DNA of 64,000 bases from assembly GCA_019054805.1 (NCBI GenBank), contig JAHQIY010000006.1, positions 2,170,001-2,234,000 of the forward strand. The letters are read 5' to 3'. The translations under genes were made by a program, and so were the position numbers. The notes below the pieces were generated by a model, which made no database searches, was not told where the DNA came from, and saw nothing but the letters and a program-made list of their open reading frames with translations. Every line of letters starts with the position of its first letter. Within the stretch, counting starts at the first letter, position 1. Shown piece after piece: positions 45,328 through 55,132 of this stretch. Source of the DNA: Brachionus manjavacas. Taxonomy: Eukaryota > Rotifera > Eurotatoria > Ploima > Brachionidae.

Positions 45328-45519
45328 TGCGGAGATACATTTTTTGATTTAGCATTTCTTTGTTGAATAAACAGGTAGACTCTGTAATATCAAAAATCAC
45401 ATTACAGAGTGCTCATCATTTAAACGATGCTATTTTAAGTGAGTAATTTTTTGCAGACTTTTGCAGATTTAAACTATAGTTTTAACAAAGTTTTTTAAAT
45501 CAAAAAATGTATCTCTGCA
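45328..45519. mobile_element. MITE-like element, ~190 bp
   Basis: The left end tgcggagatacattttttga and the right end (complement tgcagagatacattttttga) form inverted repeats that continue with looser matching to aacaaag. A second hairpin (ctctgtaat/attacagag) lies inside. No clear target duplication was seen. Confidence 0.7.
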
Positions 45520-45993
45520 ACTTTAAGCCTATGATCATCAAAAATTGATCATAGTACAAGTTATTCAATCAAAAGAAAAATATTAAAATACGAAACTACG
45601 TATATCATAAATCACAAGGCAAAAAGCTATAACTCCTAAAATGATGGATATTTAAGCTTATAACTGCGCCATATATGACAAATGGATTTTGCTCTGTTTT
45701 TTTTTAAATAATGTCTCTTTTATTTTTAAGGAAGTAATTTCTTGATAAATAATGCAATTAATTTTTTTGAAATAAAGTAACGCCAGATTTGGCGATTTAA
45801 AATAAATTTTTTTTTTTTTAAATTTTTTAAGCTTGTTTATATGGATTTAAAGTAAGTGGTTAATTGTATTAATTTTCATTTAATGATTTCAATAGTTAAG
45901 TTAATCAAAAATTGATTAATAAAATTCTTAAATTAAGGTTTTTAAAAGTTTTTCATTTCACTATTTGTTAATTAAAATTAAGAGAAAAAATAG

Positions 45994-46065
45994 AGGGGGC
46001 ATCCGGGATTGAACCGGAGACCTCTCGATCTGCAGTCGAATGCTCTACCACTGAGCTATACCCCC
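45994..46065 (-). tRNA. tRNA-Cys (GCA)
   Basis: This 72 nt gene is identical to 3070-3141. The immediate downstream sequence on the minus strand (ctatttttt) is also shared with the 3 kb and 6 kb copies, so these share ancestry beyond the mature tRNA. It is head to head with 46187. Confidence 0.95.
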
Positions 46066-46186
46066 TCGCGGTTTTTATAGTCTAAGTATTTAAAATAAAA
46101 AGTTTTTAATCGACACTTAAAAGATAGTTAAATTAATATAATTTATTTGGTATTTTTTTATGATACTAATAAAAGTAAATTCAAAA

Positions 46187-46258
46187 GGGGGTATAGCTCA
46201 GTGGTAGAGCATTCGACTGCAGATCGAGAGGTCTCCGGTTCAATCCCGGATGCCCCCT
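46187..46258 (+). tRNA. tRNA-Cys (GCA)
   Basis: This is a 72 nt intact cloverleaf with anticodon GCA, A and B boxes present, followed by ctcttttttttttttt, a strong Pol III terminator. It is divergent from 45994-46065 across a 121 bp spacer. Confidence 0.95.
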
Positions 46259-46920
46259 CTTTTTTTTTTTTTAATTTTTTTCAAGTTTTTTTTTTTTACT
46301 TAGAAGAGTAAAAACTTGTGAATTATGTCAGTTATTTCAAAGTAAAATTTATGATCAAATTTCAAAAATTTAAATATGTTCAAAATGTTTTAAATGCGTT
46401 ATATCATCGTGATTACTTTTTAAAATATAAGAATGAGGTTTTTGAAGATTAAAAAAACTGCAGTGCAAACAATTTCGCACTAAATAAATTTTGAGCATGT
46501 TTGAAATTTTATCATAAATTTTTTTTTGCTCTTCTAATTTAAATATTTGAGGATGGAAATTGAACAAAAAATATTTTTTCATTTAAACTTGAATAATAAA
46601 TAAAAAAAGCATAATTAAAATATTGAACTGGAGACCTTTGAAATTGAATATAATTAAAATATACTAACGGAGTTTTGTTATTTTTAAATTTTAAATTTGA
46701 TTAATTTGATAATTTTATTTTAAAAAATTTTAAAAACTAACTTTACTTTCAAAGATCTTTATTCAGTGGATTAAAAAAAAATTGTTATTTTCGAAGCTTA
46801 GATCAACAATAAATGTAAAATTTAATCAAATAAGTAAGAATTTCAATTAAGCTAAAAGAGACAACTAGCATAATCCATCAATCTGAAATGTCATTAAAAT
46901 ATTGATATGAATTGATATAA

Positions 46921-46992
46921 GGGGGTATAGCTCAGTGGTAGAGCATTCGACTGCAGATCGAGAGGTCTCCGGTTCAATCCCGGATGCCCCCT
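46921..46992 (+). tRNA. tRNA-Cys (GCA)
   Basis: This is a 72 nt intact gene identical in sequence to 46187-46258, again followed by a tctttttttt terminator. It lies 662 bp downstream of the previous copy with unrelated AT-rich sequence between. Confidence 0.95.
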
Positions 46993-46999
46993 CTTTTTT

Positions 47000-48600
47000 T
47001 TCTATCAAAAAAAAAAAATACTTAAAAAATGATGGTAAATTAGTTCAAATTTTTTTTCAATTTAAATATCTCATTCGATAGATTGATTGATGCTCAAAAA
47101 AATTTGAATGATTATTCATTTTACCTTTATTTGTTATTTATTTTGAATATTTGATTGAATAGTTTAATTGTTTAAATTATACAAAATTAATTTAGTTTTT
47201 CTCATGTATAAACATCAAAAAAGAGAGCAAAAAATAACGAATCAAAAAATTTTTATGATTAAAACTTTCTTTATTTTTTTCAAATTCATTTTAGATTTTT
47301 TAAATTTTTATGTCATCTTCATTTCAATTTAAAAAAATTGATAATTTTTAACTAAAAGAAAACAAATCTTTAATTAAGTCTAAATACTATCTAAATTTTA
47401 AAACTAAAATTTAAAGAAAAGATTTGGATTTTTAAACAAAAGAACAAGTTTGGGTTCCTTTTTTCAAAAAATTTCAAAATAATATAAAAGTTGAAATAAA
47501 AATAACTAACAAAATGAATTAAAAAAAATTTATTTCAACTTAACATTTAATTAAAAAATATGGCACAGAGTAAATCCTGAGTTTTCTGAATTCGTTCAAT
47601 AATTAATTATCAGATAAAAAATTTCAGATATTTTTTTTTTAAAGTTCAAGTCTTAAGCCTTATAAATTTTACTAGTAAAACTTATTCAAAATTTTAATTT
47701 ATTTTTAAAACATAATCTTTTAAAATAAATAGTATTATCGATTTATTCGAATTTTTATTGAAATTCACTCTTTCAGGAATGGATCTTTCTAGATTTAAAA
47801 AATAGCAACAATCATTTATAAAAATCAACCAATTTTTGGAATTTTTTTTCCCTAATTACTCTCAAATTTCTGTCAAACTTTTACTCAAAGTTTTTAAAGT
47901 AACAATTGCAAAATATGTAAGTTCATATTATAATTTCTTGGAATAGATGTAAACCTTTAAGCTTTCGATCCATTTGATAAAGCATTTATCTTTTTTTTCC
48001 ATATTTGGATCTAATTTAAGGCCAATTTTACTTTAAAAATTTTAAAGGATTATTGTTTTTAAGGAAAAATCAATAATGAATATTATTGGAAAAATTAATT
48101 TTTATAATTAATCTTAATCTAAATAAAATGAGCAATAGAATTTCGGTAATATTATCAGACAAATTGGTAAAAAATAAACAAAGCACCAAAAATGTTATAT
48201 TTTCGTATATTAGATATTTGATTGGAAAAATTATATGAAGCAAGTAATATAATTGCTTTTAGATGTCCTAAAACACGAATTATGATTTAGTAATTAAGTA
48301 TTTTTTTTGGCACTGAGCTTAGTCAAGTAGTTTTTTGAAAAATAAATGGCTAAATTTTTTGCCCAATTTGAATGTATGATTTTTTTAATTTTCCATATCC
48401 AAACTTTGATAGCAAACTATCGATATTTTGTAAAAGAAAATTACCAAACCGAAACATAGTAAAAATTGCATAGCATATTTTTATTATTTCAGAAATTAAA
48501 AGGTGAGCTTTGTCAAAATGATTTTAAAAAGCCCCCTACACTTCTGTATACAATTTTCAGTGTTTGAAATAATTGAGAAAAAATATTAATGATTATAAAA
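47000..48600. other. AT-rich intergenic stretch before the ELOVL pair
   Basis: No gene or repeat was recognised in 1.6 kb. Confidence 0.45.
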
Positions 48601-48634
48601 TCATTTGAGTATGAAGAATGCAAACAAAACTGCT

Positions 48635-48660
48635 TATAAATACCTAATTTACTTCAGTTT
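48635..48660 (+). promoter_or_regulatory. Putative core promoter of ELOVL gene 1
   Basis: A TATA word tataaata lies at 48635-48642, followed by an initiator-like tcagttt at 48654-48660, about 45-65 bp upstream of the ATG at 48704. The spacing is shorter than the usual 25-30 bp, so start-site mapping would be decisive. Confidence 0.35.
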
Positions 48661-48703
48661 GTACAAAATTTTTTTTAGCTTTCAAAAACCAACCGGCTCC
48701 AAA

Positions 48704-49814
48704 ATGGAACGTCTTGTCAGTTCGTATAACTACTACTTGTCCATTTCTGGTAACTTAGAAAAACTCATAAGAATATCAAAAATGAAAACAGTTTCAATTA
48801 AGATAAGCGCCTTGAAAATCGCTTCGGAATGAGCAGCATTTTTTCTCCAATTTTGACTCTGGTGATTTATGGAATCATACTGTTTGTGATTCGAAAAATT
48901 ATGGAAAACAGAAAACCGTTTGAGCTCAAAACTTTTATGATATTCTATAATCTTTTTCAAGTCATAGCCTCTTTTTATAATTGTTTTGAAGTAATTTTAA
49001 CAACAACAAAAATATGTATTATTAAAAAATATGTGAATAGATTTTGTATCTGGTGATAAAAATGAGGTATAATTTAACTTGTGAGCCGGTCGATTATTCT
49101 GATGACCCCGATGCAACTAGTGTAATTTTTTTTAGATTTAAATAAGCCATATTTTTATTTTTATTTTTTTTAGTTAGCTTATGCAATACACTTTTATTAT
49201 GTTATGAAAGTGACAGATTTAATGGACACAGTAAAAAATTTGAAATTTTCTTTGAATTTTTGGATAAATTTATTTTAAGATCATTTTTGCATTGAGGAAA
49301 AAAACGAACCAGATTACTTTTTTGCATGTGTTCCATCATTCATCGATGATTATAACTGGATGGCTCGGAACCAAGTGGGTGCCCGGCGGTCAATGTAATT
49401 TTAATCGAAATTTTTTTAAATTTAAAAGTTAATATTTTTTTAGCTTTTGTGTGTGTAATGTTCAATTCATTTGTGCATGGAGTAATGTATAGTTATTATG
49501 GATTGGCGTCTATGGGGCCATCTGTTCAAAAATATCTATGGTGGAAGAAATATTTGACTCAATTGCAATTAGTATTCTAAAATGATTAATATTCAAAACT
49601 TATTTTATTAATTTTGTTTATAAAAAAGTTTCAATTCGTGTGTGTTGTGTCTCACTCAATTGTAAACGCCACTCAAACCGAGTGCACATATCCAAAAGCC
49701 TTTGTGTATTCAACCGCGATTTACACCACATTGATCGCTGCCCTATTTGTTAATTTCTATAGAAAATCTTATATAAAAAAATCGGCCAAAATTGAAAACA
49801 AAAAAACTGAATAA
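48704..49814 (+). CDS. ELOVL-family fatty acid elongase, gene 1
   Basis: Seven exons: 48704-48749, 48803-48990, 49041-49121, 49174-49230, 49280-49394, 49444-49571, 49629-49814; 801 nt, 266 aa, all GT-AG, phases closing. It is an ER membrane 3-ketoacyl-CoA synthase that condenses malonyl-CoA with long-chain acyl-CoA in fatty acid elongation. Seen: [37 protein letters not shown] across an exon junction, the histidine box LHVFHHSS (HxxHH, catalytic), [26 protein letters not shown], several membrane segments, and a C-terminal KKTE dilysine ER-retrieval signal. Overall it is closest to the animal ELOVL4/7/1 group. Neighbour gene 2 has the same exon pattern. It was the start codon of choice because [16 protein letters not shown] aligns with the conserved ELOVL N-terminus. 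Confidence 0.95.
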
Positions 49815-51294
49815 TAAATAGTTTTTGATTTTATTAAATTTAAATTTTCGTTCTTTTTAAAAAAGGATTTAAGATTAATAAAAGTATTTAACTAAAGAGA
49901 TTTAATTAACAAATTCTAGATTTTTTGATAAGGGTTTTTTATTTGATTGTGCTTTTTCAAACCTGGAATATTTGAGTATAATTTGAATTTTCGTCTAATT
50001 AATTAAGAACTAAAATGTAATTGAAAGAGAAAGCAAACTATTTTAATTCTCTTTCTAAAAGATAATTAAATTTAAATATTTTTGCATAAATTATTTTTTG
50101 CGATATTCAATTCAATTTTTTTTTCAACTAAAATTAAAACCAATTTTAATAAATTAATGAAGTAAACGAAGTGACGCCTACGTTCTCCCAGTGTTGAATT
50201 AAATGATATTTAAACTTGATAAAAAAAATCATGATCAATCAAGTGAAGAAAAAATTTCTATTTTAAATGATGAAAAATAAAATAATTTAAATTAAAAGGC
50301 AATATCTATAAACTAACTGCCTCTAATTCGCTTTATCAAGTTTAAATTTAAACTAAATGATGTTTGTAGAAATAAAAAAAAATACTATTTTTAAAATCGG
50401 TATTTTTTTTTCAGTTTATTTCTTCAAATTATTAAGAATTTAGTTAAACTTCGAAAGTCGAATTCTATATCTATTTAGTATGATCAAATTTATTGATTCC
50501 AAATCTTTGCATTTTGGAGTGAAGTTGCGAGCATTTTTTCTTTGAATTATTTTTTAAATTATCATCAATTGAATTCTTTCAATTCAAACAAATTTTTTTA
50601 TAAAATAAAGTGAATAATATTGATTTATCCAACTCTTTAAAGTCTATAGTAAATTAATTTATTATCCTTTTTAAATCAATAGATTATAATTTACTGTAAA
50701 TTTCCTTCAGTTACTATTGAATATTTTTGTTAAAGTCTAAAGTCTTTTTTTCTCAATGAATAAATTAATTATTTTTTTTTAAATATTTTATTATAAGATA
50801 ACATTTTCAGAAAAAAAAAACTGACTAATCTCCATGTATATTGATTTAAACAAAATAATTTGGTAAATCGACTTCAAATTTTTATTCGATACTTTAGTTT
50901 TTAAAATTTAAGAGAAAATTATGCACAACTTAAATTTGTTTAAAAAAAAAGCTTTCACTCGTTTCCTAAGCTATTCAAAAACATTATAAATTTAAAAAAA
51001 GAATTAGTTTAAAATTGGTGAATAATTAGATTAATAACTCATAAATTAGAGATCAAATTCGAATCATACGATGCTTTAAAGAATATGTATAAAGTCACGA
51101 CGCGCTTTTAAGCAAAAAATTATTTTTTCAAATGAAAGTACAATTTTTTTTCTTCTAATCTCAATTTTTTTTCTGACAATCGTTTTCAATTAAAATAATT
51201 TATTAAATCCCACATGCTTTTATTTTTTATTATTAAAATTCGATCAAAATTTAACCTTTTTTAATATTTTTAAATCATGATAATTGATGACCTT
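49815..51294. other. Intergenic region between the two ELOVL genes
   Basis: 1.5 kb of AT-rich sequence. A short palindromic pair lies near 50209-50356 (tgatatttaaacttgataaa and its approximate inverse tttatcaagtttaaatt), about 150 bp apart, possibly a very short inverted-repeat element. Nothing else was recognised. Confidence 0.4.
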
Positions 51295-51390
51295 ACCAAT
51301 AGCTATATATTTATACTTTTTTAAACAGTTTTCACTAGTCCGACCATGTATGTTTTTTTAATTCTATTTTTCCAAATCATTAAACTGTGA
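51295..51390 (+). promoter_or_regulatory. Putative promoter and upstream ORF of ELOVL gene 2
   Basis: A CCAAT word (51297-51301 region) is followed by tatatatttata at 51304-51315. Downstream, an ATG at 51346 opens a 15-codon frame ending at 51390, ahead of the main ATG at 51449. If transcription starts near 51335, this would be an upstream ORF that could damp translation. If it starts later the uORF is irrelevant. Confidence 0.3.
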
Positions 51391-51448
51391 AAATTTAAAA
51401 ATAGATAAATTTCATTTTTAATTTTTGCATAAAAAGTTTTCTAATACA

Positions 51449-52553
51449 ATGAACAGCCTAATGGACATATTTTCGTATTGGCAGTCGATTTCGGGTAATT
51501 TTTTAATCATTCATTGAAAATAAACTACATATCCTTTTTAAGATCCAAGAACTAGTGAAAAATTCTCAATGGATTCGATAATGTCACCGATTAAAATTCT
51601 TATTTTGTACATAATTCTATTAATAATAATAGTTAAATTCATGGAAAATCGAGAACCACTCGAGCTTAAAAAGTTCATGATCGGCTACAATTTGTGTCAA
51701 GTTATTGCCTCCTTTTACAATTCATTCGAAGTAAACAAAAAATTTAAACATTTATTTTGTGAACTTTTAAAATGAGTTATTTATTTAATTTTTAGATAAT
51801 GTACCTTGCGTTTCAAAGTAGATTTAGTCTAACATGCCAACCAGTCGATTACTCGGAAAACTATTTGGCAAAAAGAGTAAGAACAATTATTTAATTTTAA
51901 TGCTTCTTTAGTTTTTATGTCAAGATGGCCAATGCTATTTACTTTTATTATTTAATGAAACTTGCCGATTTGATTGATACGGTAAATTTTGAATTTCAAA
52001 ATTTTTATCATCTAAATCAAATTATTTAGATCATTTTTGCCCTTAGAAAAAAATCAAATCAAATCTCATTTTTGCACGTTTATCATCATATATCCATGGT
52101 TTTGACTGCATGGTCTGGAACTAAATGGGTTGCCGGAGGACAAAGTATTTTTGATACCATTAAATTAATTTTTTAGAATTTCAAATTTTTTTAGCCTTTC
52201 TAATTTGCGCTCTCAACTCGCTGGTTCATGCGGTCATGTACAGCTATTATGGACTAGCGGCATTAGGACCCTCGGTTCAAAAATATTTGTGGTGGAAAAA
52301 ATATTTGACTCAGTTTCAATTGGTATTCAAATAGAAATATTTAAATTAATTTTTAATATTTAAGTTTTTATTTTAGATACAATTCACTATTGTAATCTCA
52401 CATGCAATCGTAAATTTGTTTCAGAAAGATTGTTCGTACCCGAAAGGCTGGAGCTGGGCCGCTATTATCTACACTACACTAATGGCCCTATTGTTTATGA
52501 ATTTTTATAAAAAATCGTATGGCAAGAAAATACAAAAGGTTCATTCCAATTAG
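51449..52553 (+). CDS. ELOVL-family fatty acid elongase, gene 2 (tandem duplicate)
   Basis: Seven exons: 51449-51494, 51543-51730, 51796-51876, 51925-51981, 52030-52144, 52195-52322, 52377-52553; 792 nt, 263 aa. The first six exons have exactly the same lengths and phases as gene 1, only the last differs, so the pair arose by tandem duplication. Seen: SDPRTSEKF-type N-terminus across junction 1, [27 protein letters not shown], the histidine box [34 protein letters not shown], and a basic C-terminus ([14 protein letters not shown]) without the KKxx end seen in gene 1. The protein divergence is substantial, so the duplication is old and substrate preference may differ. Confidence 0.95.
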
Positions 52554-52933
52554 GCTAATCTTTTTATGATAAATTTTTAATTCTAATATATTATTAAAAT
52601 AACTCATTTTTTGTATTTATTCAAGATCTTTTGTTTTTGCTCGAATTTCGATTCAAATAATTTATTCCAATGCTTTTATCACGTGCTTTAAAGATCCAAA
52701 ATAAATATATTAAAATTTTTAAATATTTTAGGCTCAAGACTAAAAATTAATTTGGAAATGCTTTTTTGAATATTTTAAAAGAAACTTTATAAAAAAAAGT
52801 GGAATCCCATTAATATTTTTGTTAAATTAAAAATTTCTTAAAATCACGCATAAAAGTTTTCAAAAAAATTCAGGTAAATTCTATCCAAAGATAAGAAAAT
52901 TTTTTAGCAATTTATTTTTTTGAATTATACATT
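52554..52933. other. Convergent 3' flanks of ELOVL gene 2 and the Rel gene
   Basis: Short AT-rich region shared by two converging genes. A plus-strand aataaa lies near 52700 and minus-strand poly(A) words (tttatt) near 52912. Nothing else was seen. Confidence 0.4.
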
Positions 52934-54781
52934 TTATAATAAAAAAATTGTATCGACTATATCCTTAAAAAAAAGATCAGTAGTCTCAATATTTTCTAAA
53001 TCATCATCACTAGTTTTAAAATTTACATTATCAATTAAATTTTTTAATTCATTTCTTTCTACATTTTCATGTTCTCTAACAAAACCATTAATTTCTAAGT
53101 CGTTTATTTCATTGTTATGATCATTAATTAATTTACTGTTACTAAGTACCAATTGCTCATCCATCATTACATTATTGACAAGCACTGGATCATTGTAAAT
53201 AATTTCAAAAGGTACATTCAACAAATCTTGGTGATAGTTTTTTATATTCACCATTTGACGATTACGTAATTTTTTTCGAGAATCACAACTTATTTGAGAC
53301 ACGGCTAAAAAAATTTTTTATAAAAAATTTAATTTTCGAATTTTAATATTCTTTAAGTTTGGTTAATAATTTAAAAAAATTAAAAAAAAATTTTATTTCT
53401 ACCTTCTTTATCAGATAGATCCGAAAAGCCAAAAAAATCATTTGTTATTTTCTTTCGGTTAAAGATATTCTCAGGTTCGTAAGCAACTTAAAAAAAAAGC
53501 TAAAAAAATTTCGAAAAAATTAAGGGCTTATACCATTGGGTCTATAAACAAATTCAATTTCTCTTGATTCATACTGGCCGAGTTGTTTAGATTCAAAAGA
53601 TGATGAATGAGAAGATGGAGAAGCTTGGTTGTTTAAATCAAAGCTGTCTTCTTCTTCGTTGTCTTTTTCTTCATCAGTTTTCGCTGGAATAAATAATTTA
53701 ACAAATACTGTTTCTTCTTTGTCAATTCTTTTTGGATATTGGGGTGCTTTGAAAGAAATTGCACACTTAATATTTTGCATTATTGGAAAAAAATTGGAAA
53801 AATTTTCTTAAGTACTATAGTTAATACCTGATAATGAATTTTTGAATCTTCAATGTCAACAATGCTGGTCCAACCGGAAGAATCGTAAAATTTTGCTTTC
53901 AATGGTTTTTGGTCTTTTTCCAATTTTTTAATAAAGATGATTACATCTGAACCACCATTGCATGATGAACTCAAGTTGAATGCTGAAATTATTGACAATG
54001 TGATCTTGCGAGATGAATTGCTTATTACCTGGGACACCACCGGTTTCAGAATATGATACTTATCTCGGATTATTTCGGTTGTATCAAACGAATCTCTTAA
54101 ATAAATTTGAAAACAAAGTCTAACACTCGACAAATCAATAGATTGTCTATCAAAGTCAAATCCAACTTAAACAAAATTATTTTATTATTTTTTGACTTAC
54201 TATTGCTTTAATTATAAATAATTATTATTTACCATTAAATGGATCGACATTTTTTTCTTTTAATTCTTGAATTCTTTTTTCGATGTCACTTTTTTTGGTG
54301 AATTGAATTGAAACACCGGTCAAACTAAACGAAAGGCAAATAAAAAATTAAAAATAATATTTTTTTAAATTAAAAATCACTCAAAAATATTTTTTTTTTT
54401 GTCAATGTTGAAAACAGCGACACCATGTTTACAATTAAGGCCAACCAACTTGTGAGGATGAACATGGTATGGCTCGGTTTTGTTGACACACGATACAATC
54501 AAAGTTGCTGGGCCTTCACCATCTACAATCTTTTTTATTTCAAAATTATAAATTAATTTCTAAATATTAAAATAAACTATTTCTACCTTAACTCTTGGAT
54601 ACTGACCTTCAGACGTTTGTTGTTTTTTACGATTTTTGCCACTAGATGCATTTTCCCGATCTGGCACGTAATTTTCTGCAACTAAATGTGTTGATCTATT
54701 TTCTGCTTCATATCGCATACGATAAACCGGTGATGGTTCATATACGATTTCTGCATAAGGTATACGAGGTATTCCGTTCAT
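52934..54781 (-). CDS. Rel/NF-kB family transcription factor (no ankyrin repeats)
   Basis: Seven exons (minus): 54781-54587, 54529-54381, 54324-54233, 54165-53828, 53765-53534, 53486-53403, 53304-52934; 1461 nt, 486 aa, phases closing. Rel homology domain N-terminal part, residues 1 to about 180: PYAEIVYEP, recognition loop VYRMRYEAENRS, YPRVK-IVDGEGPATL, HVHPHKLVGLNCKHG, SVRLCFQIYLRD. The IPT dimerisation part, about 190-300, has SSSCNGGSDVIIFIKKLEKD and CAISFKAPQYP. A basic FNRKK near residue 350 is a candidate nuclear signal. The ~120-residue C-terminus is Asn/Asp/Glu-rich with alternating hydrophobics and lacks ankyrin repeats, so this resembles a Dorsal/RelA-like activator rather than a p100/p105 precursor. 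The usual recognition-loop Cys (RxRYxCEG) is Ala here. It would bind kB sites downstream of Toll or TNF-type signals. Confidence 0.88.
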
Positions 54782-55132
54782 TTTTATTCAATATATTTTT
54801 ATCATTTAGTAATATTTTCGTTAGTGATAAATTTTTGAAATCGTTTTATAATTTAAATTTAACAGATATGAAAATAAAATTTCTCTATTAAAATAAAAAA
54901 CCCACTAATTACGAAAAATTCAAGTTAAGATAATTTTTTTAATATATTATTAAAATTTTCATTTTTGGGAAATTTTTCACTAAACACAAAAAAATACGTA
55001 AATTATCAACTTTTAAACATTCTCATAATTCCTAAATTTAAAATGATTTTTTGTTTTAAAACTAAGTTTACTTTTTAGTCAAAATTAAAATTTTTATATT
55101 AGAAAAAAATTTAAAAAAACATAAGTGAAAAA
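54782..55132. promoter_or_regulatory. 351 bp divergent intergenic region between Rel and DPH1
   Basis: The start codons of the minus-strand Rel gene and plus-strand DPH1 are only 351 bp apart, so both promoters must lie here or in UTRs. No TATA box at a clear distance or kB site (GGGRNNYYCC) was seen; a ttttgggaaatttttc at 54963-54978 is a weak kB-like half match. Confidence 0.4.

Noticed and set aside
48605-48832. 75-codon frame starting at 48605 as the ELOVL gene 1 start
   Set aside because: It reads through the first intron in the wrong frame; ATG 48704 with donor at 48750 matches the exon length of the tandem duplicate.
54587-54781. NFAT instead of NF-kB
   Set aside because: The recognition loop superficially resembles NFAT (RAHYETEG), but HPHKLVGLNC, the IPT segment and FKAPQYP follow NF-kB and not NFAT.
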